The notes under the pieces were generated by a model that saw only the letters and a list, made by a program, of their open reading frames with translations, ran no database searches and was not told the DNA's origin. A stretch of DNA of 64,000 nt from JBBECF01 sp040881945. GTDB taxonomy: Bacteria > Pseudomonadota > Alphaproteobacteria > Dongiales > Dongiaceae. A program made the translations under genes and the position numbers. This document shows, in pieces, positions 58,071-64,000 of the stretch. The DNA lies in the NCBI GenBank assembly GCA_040881945.1, contig JBBECF010000108.1, forward strand, positions 1-64,000. The letters run 5' to 3'. Position 1 is the first letter of the stretch; each line of letters starts with the position of its first letter.

Positions 58071-59528
58071 CTATTCGGCGGCCGCCCTCCGCGGCTTGAG
58101 CGCGGCGCGGACGCCCGCGCCATAGGCCGGATCGATCTTGTCGAAATGGCCGAGCTGGCGCTCGACGATGAAATCCGGCACGCCGGCCATCGCCGCCGCG
58201 ATGTTCGAGAACAGCCGCTGCTTCCCGCCGTCGTCGAACAACCGGAACAAGGCGCGGGGCTGGCTGTAATCGTCGTTGCCCTCGCGGTGGTTGTAGCGAT
58301 CCGCGTCGCCGGAAATCCTGAGCGGCGGCTCCTTCACATCCGGGCGTTCGGCGGGGCCGTCGAACGAGTTGGGCTCGTAATAGGCGTCCGGCTGCGGGTT
58401 GTTCGGCGTGAACCGCATCGCCCCGTCCTTGTGATAGTTATGGACCGGGCATTTCGGCGCGTTCACCGGCAACGCCTCGTAATGCGTCCCGAGGCGGTGA
58501 CGATGCGCGTCGGCATAGGAGAAGATCCGCGCCTGCAACATCTTGTCGGGCGAGAAGCCGATGCCCGGAACGATATTGGAGGGGCTGAACGCCGCCTGCT
58601 CGATCTCGGCGAAGTAGTTGTCGGGGTTACGGTTGAGTTCCATCACGCCGACCTCGATGAGCGGGTAGTCGCCGTGCGGCCACACCTTGGTGAGGTCGAA
58701 GGGATTGTACGGCGTTTTCTCGGCGTCCATCTCCGGCATGATCTGGACGCAGAATTTCCATTTCGGAAACTCGCCGCGTTCGATCGCGCCGAACAAATCC
58801 TCCTGCGTCGATTCGCGCGTGCGGCCGATGACACGGGCAGCCTCTTCATTCGTCCAGTGCTTGTGGCCCTGCATGGTCTTGAAGTGGAATTTCACCCAGA
58901 AGCGCTCGTTCTTCGCGTTGATGAAGCTGTAGGTGTGGCTGCCGTAGCCGTTGATGTGGCGCACGTCGGTCGGCAAGCCGCGATCGGACATCAAGATCGT
59001 CACCTGATGGAGAGATTCGGGCGACAGCGACCAGAAATCCCACATCGCGGTCGGCGAGCGGAGATTGGTTTTCGGGTGGCGCTTTTGCGTGTGGATGAAG
59101 TCCGGAAACTTCATCGGATCGCGGACGAAGAACACCGGGGTGTTATTGCCGACAAGATCCCAATTGCCCTCCTCGGTGTAGAACTTGAGCGCGAAGCCGC
59201 GCACGTCGCGCTCGGCGTCGGCGGCGCCCTGCTCGCCCGCCACGATCGAGAAGCGCGCGATCATTTCGGTCTTCTTGCCGACGGCGGCGAACGCCTTGGC
59301 CTTGGTGTATCTGGCGATGTCCTTGGTGATCGTGAGCGTGCCGTAAGCCCCCCAGCCCTTGGCGTGGACGGTGCGTTCGGGGATGCGCTCCCGGTTCTGA
59401 TGCGCCAGCTTTTCGAGCAACTGGTAATCCTGCATCAACACCGGTCCGCGCGGGCCGGCGGTGATCGAATTCTGGTTGTCGGGGACGGGGCTACCCGCGG
59501 TGGTGGTCAAAGTCGGTCGCTTGGCCAT
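58071..59528 (-). CDS. katA: Monofunctional heme catalase
   Basis: A 485-aa clade-3-like catalase that splits hydrogen peroxide. The distal histidine is in ERTVHAKGWGAYG (about residue 55) and the distal asparagine in DLVGNNTPVFFVRDP. The proximal heme tyrosine is in QARIFSYADAHRHRLG (about residue 338). FWSLSPESLHQVTILMSDRG and the NADPH-site region are also typical. The length matches small-subunit catalases. There is no signal peptide, so it is cytosolic. Its promoter carries an Irr-like palindrome, which suggests control by heme/iron. Confidence 0.97.
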   Translation of the reverse strand: MAKRPTLTTTAGSPVPDNQNSITAGPRGPVLMQDYQLLEKLAHQNRERIPERTVHAKGWGAYGTLTITKDIARYTKAKAFAAVGKKTEMIARFSIVAGEQGAADAERDVRGFALKFYTEEGNWDLVGNNTPVFFVRDPMKFPDFIHTQKRHPKTNLRSPTAMWDFWSLSPESLHQVTILMSDRGLPTDVRHINGYGSHTYSFINAKNERFWVKFHFKTMQGHKHWTNEEAARVIGRTRESTQEDLFGAIERGEFPKWKFCVQIMPEMDAEKTPYNPFDLTKVWPHGDYPLIEVGVMELNRNPDNYFAEIEQAAFSPSNIVPGIGFSPDKMLQARIFSYADAHRHRLGTHYEALPVNAPKCPVHNYHKDGAMRFTPNNPQPDAYYEPNSFDGPAERPDVKEPPLRISGDADRYNHREGNDDYSQPRALFRLFDDGGKQRLFSNIAAAMAGVPDFIVERQLGHFDKIDPAYGAGVRAALKPRRAAAE

Positions 59529-59617
59529 GGGAATAGATCTCCTCCGAACATGCTAAAGGCCTACAATGAAAGGCATTTCTACGCGGCTGGTTACAAGGGC
59601 CCGAGGCGTCTCGGATT

Positions 59618-59645
59618 ACATTAGAATATTTCTAAATTAAGTCAA
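59618..59645 (-). promoter_or_regulatory. katA promoter with an Irr-type (ICE) palindrome
   Basis: On the minus strand TTGACT (59645-59640) and TAATGT (59623-59618), 16 bases apart, form a promoter about 90 bases before katA. Lying over the spacer and -10 is the perfect palindrome TTAGAA-TAT-TTCTAA (59621-59635). With its flanks it matches the Irr control element TTTAGAANNNTTCTAAA at all but one fixed base. Irr is the heme-responsive Fur-family regulator of Alphaproteobacteria. Repression under low iron would spare heme; this is inference. Confidence 0.65.
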
Positions 59646-59665
59646 GCGCGATAACTCGCACCCGC

Positions 59666-60205
59666 TCACGGCCGGGTCAGCGCATAGCTGCGCTCGGCCC
59701 GGTGGATCGCCGCGGTGTGGGCGAGGAAGCTGGAATAGAGCGTGAAGTGGGTGACCTCGAAGGGGTCGCTGCGGAACAGGCTGTGGCGCGCCAGGAATTC
59801 CTGCACCTTGACGATCGGCGGGCCCTTGGGCCGGGCGAGCGCGACATGCGGCGTGAACTTCTTGCCGTCGGGCGGCAGCCCGGCGCGCACCACCGCCGAT
59901 TCGATCTTGTCGTGCAGGTGGTGCAACGCCGGCTCGCGCGCGACACCCGCCCATAGCGAGCGCAGCCGGGCGCCGCCGCCGAAATGGCCGACGCCGGCCA
60001 GCGTCAGCGTGAAGCCCGGGGCGCGGATCGCGGCCAGGGCGGCGTCGACGTCCTCGATCGCGCCGTTGTCGAGCTCGCCGAGGAAGCGCAGCGTCAGGTG
60101 GAAGTTCTCCGGCGGCGCCCAGCGCGTGTCCGGCACGCCGGCGCACAGCAGCCGGAGCTGCCAGCGCACCGCGTCGGGAAGCGGAATCGCGACGAACATC
60201 CGCAT
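59666..60205 (-). CDS. thpR: RNA 2',3'-cyclic phosphodiesterase
   Basis: A 179-aa member of the 2H phosphoesterase/2'-5' RNA ligase family. It begins MRMFVAIPLPDAVRWQLRLL, and the two H-x-T/A-L motifs are FHLTLRFLGEL (about residue 38) and TPHVALARPKG. It opens 2',3'-cyclic phosphates in RNA; ligation in vivo is uncertain. It lies 30 bases downstream of the aldo/keto reductase gene on the same strand. Confidence 0.93.
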   Translation of the reverse strand: MRMFVAIPLPDAVRWQLRLLCAGVPDTRWAPPENFHLTLRFLGELDNGAIEDVDAALAAIRAPGFTLTLAGVGHFGGGARLRSLWAGVAREPALHHLHDKIESAVVRAGLPPDGKKFTPHVALARPKGPPIVKVQEFLARHSLFRSDPFEVTHFTLYSSFLAHTAAIHRAERSYALTRP

Positions 60206-60234
60206 GTGCAGGGTCCCGCAGCCGCCGCCGCCGG

Positions 60235-61275
60235 TCAGGGGCAGGGATAAGTATAGCGCGCGTGGATCGCGTCGATGGCGTCGAGCACGTCCCGGTCGAG
60301 CCGCAGCTCGATGCTGGCGATGTCGGCCGCCAGTTGGTCGAGATCGGTGGCGCCGATGATCGTGCTGGTCACGAAGGTCCGGCCGTTGACGAAGGCGAGC
60401 GCCAGGCGCGCCGGATCGAGGCCGCGCTCGCGCGCCAGCGCGACATAGGCGGCCGTCGCGGCGTCGGCCTGCGGCCCGCGATAGCGCCGGAAATGCCCGA
60501 ACCGGGTGAGGCGCGCGCCGGCCGGCGCGGCGCCGTCGAGGTACTTGCCCGAGAGCACGCCCATGCCGAGCGGCGAATAGGCGAGCAGCCCGCACTGCTC
60601 GCGGGCCGCGACCTCGGCCAGCCCGACCTCGAAGCTGCGGTTGAGCAGGTTGTAGGGGTTCTGGACGCTGACCATGCGCGGGCCCCGCCCGGCCTCGGCC
60701 GCGGCCAGGTGGCGCATCGTCCCCCAGGCGGTCTCGTTCGACAGGCCGACATGGCGGACCTTGCCGGCGCGCACCAGCTCGCCGAGCACCGCCAGCGTCT
60801 CCTCGACCGGCGTGCCGCCGTCGTCCGCCGGCCCGTCATAGCCGAGCCGTCCGAACACGTTGGTGCGGCGGTCCGGCCAATGCAGTTGATAGAGATCGAC
60901 ATAATCGGTGCGCAGGCGCGCGAGGCTGGCGTCGAGCGCCGCCTCGATGTTGCGGCGGTCGAGGCGCAGCCGGCCGTCGCGCACATAGGTCAGGCGCGGA
61001 TCGGGGCCCGCCACCTTGGTCGCGAGCACGATGCGGTCGCGCCCGCCGCGGCCGGCCAGCCAGGTCCCGATATAGGATTCGGTGCGGCCGTAGGTTTCGG
61101 CGCGCGGCGGCACCGGGTACATTTCCGCCGCGTCCCAGAAATTGACGCCGCGGTCGAGCGCGAAGTCCATCTGGGCATGGGCCTCGGCCTCGCTGTTCTG
61201 CTCGCCCCAGGTCATCGTCCCGAGACAGATCGCGCTGACGCGGAGCTCGGTGCGGCCGAGGCGCCGGTATTCCAT
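60235..61275 (-). CDS. Aldo/keto reductase (Tas-like)
   Basis: A 346-aa NADP(H)-dependent TIM-barrel reductase. It starts MEYRRLGRTELRVSAICLGT. The catalytic tyrosine is likely in DAAEMYPVPP with the aspartate in FWDAAEM, the lysine in VLATKVAGPD, and the histidine in YQLHWPDR. GLSNETAWGTMRH and the cofactor loop near FVTSTIIGATDLDQL follow. The insertion PVPPRAETYGRTES matches the Tas/YghZ branch. Substrate is unknown. I chose the ATG at 61275; the upstream 21 residues are not conserved. Confidence 0.92.
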   Translation of the reverse strand: MEYRRLGRTELRVSAICLGTMTWGEQNSEAEAHAQMDFALDRGVNFWDAAEMYPVPPRAETYGRTESYIGTWLAGRGGRDRIVLATKVAGPDPRLTYVRDGRLRLDRRNIEAALDASLARLRTDYVDLYQLHWPDRRTNVFGRLGYDGPADDGGTPVEETLAVLGELVRAGKVRHVGLSNETAWGTMRHLAAAEAGRGPRMVSVQNPYNLLNRSFEVGLAEVAAREQCGLLAYSPLGMGVLSGKYLDGAAPAGARLTRFGHFRRYRGPQADAATAAYVALARERGLDPARLALAFVNGRTFVTSTIIGATDLDQLAADIASIELRLDRDVLDAIDAIHARYTYPCP

Positions 61276-61359
61276 AGACGATCTCCCGAAATTTCCCCGC
61301 GCCGCGGCGAATCTCCCCGTTCGGGCCGGCCGCGACAAGGGAAAAGTGCCCTGCCGTCC

Positions 61360-62070
61360 CTATCCTGGCGGACCGTCGGCCGCGGCGCGCTTGATCGCGC
61401 GCAAGAGGTGCGGCAGGAGGCGCTCGACGATGAGCGCGACGCCGGCCGCGTTGGGATGGATCCCATCGGGCTGGTTCAAGGCCGGATCGGCGGCGATGCC
61501 GTCGAGGAAGAACGGATAGAATTCGATGCCGTGCCGCTCCGCCAGCGCCGGAAAGACGCCGTCGAAGGCGGCGCCGTATTCGGGCCCCAGATTGGGCGGC
61601 GCCCGCATGCCCGTCAGCAGCACGGCGCGGCCCTCGGCGCCGAGCCGCGCCAGGATCGCGTCGAGATTGGCCTCGGTCGCGGCCGGATCGAGGCCGCGCA
61701 GCCCGTCGTTTCCGCCGAGCTCGACGATCACCACCTCGGGATCCTCGGCCAGCGCCCAGTCCAGGCGCGCCAGCCCGCCGGCGGTGGTGTCGCCGGAGAC
61801 GCCGCCGTCGATCACCCGCGCCGCCACCCCGGCCGCCGTCAGCGCCGCCTCGAGCCGGGCCGGGAAACCGTCCGCCGCGGCCAGGCCGTAGCCGGCGGTC
61901 AGGCTGTCGCCGAAGGCCAGCACGCGCACCGGCTCGGCCGCCGCCGCGCCGGCCGTCAACCAGGCGGCGAGCAGCAGCCCCGCGTTGACACATCGGCGCG
62001 CCGCGCCATATCGGAGGGGCCTAAGATCCCCGCCCGGCCGATCCTGCACCCTGGAATAAGACACGCGCAT
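61360..62070 (-). CDS. Arylesterase / SGNH-hydrolase, TesA-like
   Basis: An SGNH lipase/esterase of the TesA type. The signal region is LLLAAWLTAGAAAA. Block I is LAFGDSLTAGYGL (catalytic serine), block III is VELGGNDGLRGLD, and block V is PDGIHPNAAG (catalytic aspartate and histidine). As annotated it is 236 aa. The start is uncertain: ATG 62070 overlaps the divergent ABC gene start by two bases, and GTG 62049 is a good alternative. Its divergent pairing with the YbbA/YbbP-type exporter matches tesA-ybbAP in other bacteria. Confidence 0.9.
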   Translation of the reverse strand: MRVSYSRVQDRPGGDLRPLRYGAARRCVNAGLLLAAWLTAGAAAAEPVRVLAFGDSLTAGYGLAAADGFPARLEAALTAAGVAARVIDGGVSGDTTAGGLARLDWALAEDPEVVIVELGGNDGLRGLDPAATEANLDAILARLGAEGRAVLLTGMRAPPNLGPEYGAAFDGVFPALAERHGIEFYPFFLDGIAADPALNQPDGIHPNAAGVALIVERLLPHLLRAIKRAAADGPPG

Positions 62071-62776
62071 GTCCGACAATCCGGCCGGCCCCGATTCGAT
62101 GATCCGCCTCGACGGCGTGCAGCTTAAGCTGGCGAGCGCGGCCGGCGAGGTCAACATCCTGCGCGGCATCGATCTGACGGTCGGCCGCGACGAGACCGTC
62201 GGCGTCGTCGGGCCGTCGGGCTCCGGCAAGTCGAGCATGATGATGATTGTCGCCGGGCTGGAGCGGGCGACCGCCGGCCGCGTCACCGTCGCCGGCGTCG
62301 AGCTGGGGGCCATGACCGAAGATGCTCTCGCGCGGTTCCGCCGCGACCGTATCGGCATCGTGTTCCAGGCGTTCCATTTGATCCCGACGATGACGGCGCT
62401 GGAGAACGTCGCCGTGCCGCTCGAGTTGGCCGGGCGGCGCGACGCCTTCGCCCGCGCCGAGGCCGAGCTGGGCGCGGTCGGGCTCGGCGCGCGGCTCGGC
62501 CACTACCCGGCGCAGCTTTCGGGCGGCGAGCAGCAACGCGTGGCGCTCGCCCGCGCCTTCGCGGTCGAGCCCGAGCTGCTGCTTGCCGACGAGCCGACCG
62601 GCAACCTCGACGGTGAAACCGGCGCCCAGGTCATCGAGTTGTTGTTCGGGCTGCGCGCGCGACGCGGCACGACGCTGCTGCTGATCACGCACGACCCGGC
62701 GCTCGCCGCGCGGTGCGGTCGCATCGTCCGGCTGATCGACGGCCGCATCCGCGACGGGGCGGCGGAGCGTGGCTGA
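62069..62776 (+). CDS. ABC transporter ATP-binding protein (YbbA/LolD-like)
   Basis: A 235-aa ATPase of the MacB/LolD class. Walker A is GPSGSGKSSMMMIVAG (about residue 49), the Q-loop is IVFQAFHLIPTMTALENV, the signature is LSGGEQQRVALARAFAVEPE, and Walker B is LLLADEPTGNLDGE. It partners with the FtsX-like permease encoded by the overlapping next gene (GTG inside its last codons). The start could also be the ATG at 62099. Probably a lipoprotein/lipid-related or mechanotransmission ABC system. Confidence 0.93.
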   Translation: MSDNPAGPDSMIRLDGVQLKLASAAGEVNILRGIDLTVGRDETVGVVGPSGSGKSSMMMIVAGLERATAGRVTVAGVELGAMTEDALARFRRDRIGIVFQAFHLIPTMTALENVAVPLELAGRRDAFARAEAELGAVGLGARLGHYPAQLSGGEQQRVALARAFAVEPELLLADEPTGNLDGETGAQVIELLFGLRARRGTTLLLITHDPALAARCGRIVRLIDGRIRDGAAERG

Positions 62777-64000
62777 GGCGAGCGCGTCCTGGCGGCTGGC
62801 GCTGCGCCTGGCGCGGCGCGAGCTGCGCGGCGGCCTCGCGGGTTTCCGCATCTTCCTCGTCTGCCTGATGCTCGGGGTGGCGGCGATCGCCGCGGTCGGC
62901 TCGGTGGCCTCGGCGGTGCGCGGCGGCATCGCCGCCGACGCGCGCGCCCTGCTCGGCGGCGACGTCGATCTCGAGCTGTCCCATCGCCCGGCCGCGGCGG
63001 CGCAGCTCGCCTTCCTCACCGCGGCCGGCGAGGCGTCGGCGATCGCCGAGATGCGCGCCATGGCGCGTCCGGCGGCGGGCGGGGCACGCGTCCTCGTCGA
63101 GCTGAAGGCGGTCGATGCGCGCTATCCGCTGTACGGCGCGGTCGCGCTGTCGCCGGACATGAATCTGGCCGCCGCGCTCGCCCGGCGCGATGGCGCCTGG
63201 GGCGCCGTGGCCGAGGCGGCGCTGATCGACCGGCTCGGCCTGCGCCTCGGCGAGCGCGTCCGGGTCGGCGCCATCGACTACGAGCTGCGCGCCGCGCTCG
63301 CCCGCGAGCCGGACCGCAGCGCCGGCCTGTTTTCGCTCGGGCCCCGCCTCATGGTCGGTTTCGACAGCCTCGAGGCGACCGGGCTGGTGCAGCCGGGCAG
63401 CCAGATTCATCACCACTATCGGGTCAAGCTGGCGCCCGGCGTCGGCGCGGCGGCCTGGATCGCGGACCTCAAGGCGGCGTTCCCGGACGCCGGCTGGCGC
63501 ATCCGCGGGCCCGACGACGCCGCCCCGGGGATCAAGCGGTTCGTCGATCGCGCCGGCCTGTTCCTGGCGCTGGTCGGGCTCAGCACGTTGCTGGTCGGCG
63601 GGGTCGGCGTCGGCAACGCCGTGCGCACCTATCTCGAGGGCAAGACCGCGACCATCGCAACCTTGAAGCGCCTGGGGGCGCCAGGCCGGCTCGTGTTCCG
63701 CATCTATCTGGCGCTGGTCATGGGGCTGGCGCTGGGCGGAACCGCGCTCGGCCTCGTCGTCGGCGGGCTGGCGCCGGCGGCCATGGCCGGGCTGCTCGGC
63801 GACCGTTTCGGGGTGGCGCTGCGGGTCGCGCTCTATCCCGGGCCGCTGCTGAGCGCGGCGGCCTTCGGGCTGTTGACCGCGCTCGCCTTCTCGCTCATGC
63901 CGCTGACGCGGGCGCGCGACGCCTCGGCGGCCGCCCTCTTCCGCGGCGTCCTGGCGCCGGTTCGCTGGCGGCGGCGCGCCGCCGACGCGGCGGCGCTGGC
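62769..64000 (+). CDS. FtsX-like ABC permease (YbbP-type), 3' end beyond the window
   Basis: The gene starts at a GTG overlapping the end of the ATPase gene by eight bases and runs open to the window edge (410 codons seen). The first membrane helix is FRIFLVCLMLGVAAIAAVGS (about residue 24-43). A large periplasmic domain follows. Then come helices of the FtsX domain: LFLALVGLSTLLVGGVGVGN and LVMGLALGGTALGLVVGGLA. IATLKRLGAPGRLVFRIYLA is the typical coupling region. The family protein is about 800-850 aa with a second FtsX domain, so roughly half is missing. Confidence 0.9.
   Translation, partial: MAEASASWRLALRLARRELRGGLAGFRIFLVCLMLGVAAIAAVGSVASAVRGGIAADARALLGGDVDLELSHRPAAAAQLAFLTAAGEASAIAEMRAMARPAAGGARVLVELKAVDARYPLYGAVALSPDMNLAAALARRDGAWGAVAEAALIDRLGLRLGERVRVGAIDYELRAALAREPDRSAGLFSLGPRLMVGFDSLEATGLVQPGSQIHHHYRVKLAPGVGAAAWIADLKAAFPDAGWRIRGPDDAAPGIKRFVDRAGLFLALVGLSTLLVGGVGVGNAVRTYLEGKTATIATLKRLGAPGRLVFRIYLALVMGLALGGTALGLVVGGLAPAAMAGLLGDRFGVALRVALYPGPLLSAAAFGLLTALAFSLMPLTRARDASAAALFRGVLAPVRWRRRAADAAAL

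Overview
The window reads as a GC-rich Alphaproteobacterium of Rhodospirillales-like gene order. The main reasons are: a split F0 ATP synthase operon with both b and b' subunits; a two-subunit glycine decarboxylase; the prs-rplY-pth-ychF operon; a petABC cytochrome bc1 operon; a DUF1285-Nudix-DUF6111-cca operon; and an Irr-type box at the catalase gene. It is draft or metagenome sequence: there is a 100-N scaffold gap at 33338-33437 and an implausible C13/G29 homopolymer at 41055-41096.

Layout. 1-5.0 kb: tandem glycine riboswitch and gcvT-gcvH-gcvPA-gcvPB. 5.0-6.3 kb: a HicAB module whose toxin is broken by an amber codon, then an acetyltransferase. 6.3-8.8 kb: atpI-atpB-atpE-atpF'-atpF (minus). 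8.8-13.7 kb: DUF721, a DsbA-like protein and smc (minus), divergent from mutY. 14.9-16.3 kb: an orphan DNA methyltransferase and a HigBA module. 16.3-20.7 kb: radical SAM protein, moaB, lytic transglycosylase, uracil-DNA glycosylase. 20.8-25.5 kb: ETF-ubiquinone oxidoreductase, TPR lipoprotein, ispE, tRNA-Gln. 25.5-29.2 kb: PAS protein, secreted protein, glutathione-linked enzymes, VOC protein, two gene remnants. 29.2-36.4 kb: a MoxR/DUF58/BatA-DUF4159/membrane-protein operon (minus). 36.4-39.8 kb: DUF1285, Nudix, DUF6111, cca and a nucleotidyltransferase/HEPN pair. 39.8-49.5 kb: methyltransferase, trmL-hemF, petABC, prs-rplY-pth-ychF, histone H1-like protein. 49.6-57.2 kb: acetoacetyl-CoA synthetase, a decayed HicBA locus, and metabolic or repair genes. 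57.2-64 kb: RelE/XRE module, catalase with an Irr-like operator, thpR, aldo/keto reductase, esterase, and an ABC exporter cut by the window end.

Most genes are core housekeeping. The unusual layer is repetitive DNA lying inside these genes. One short element, open in all six frames, occurs five times (37-67 bp) and has entered mutY, a uracil-DNA glycosylase gene, a membrane-protein gene and a Nudix gene in frame. It also forms the leader of ispE. Different palindromes sit in frame in smc, in cca and at the end of mutY. Three copies of a GC-rich two-hairpin intergenic repeat and one 168-bp inverted-repeat element add to this. The pattern resembles the Rickettsia palindromic elements known in other Alphaproteobacteria. 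The consensus seen here is one I cannot assign to a named family.

The second theme is toxin-antitoxin turnover: five type II-like loci in 64 kb, of which two HicAB-type loci have lost the toxin in different ways.
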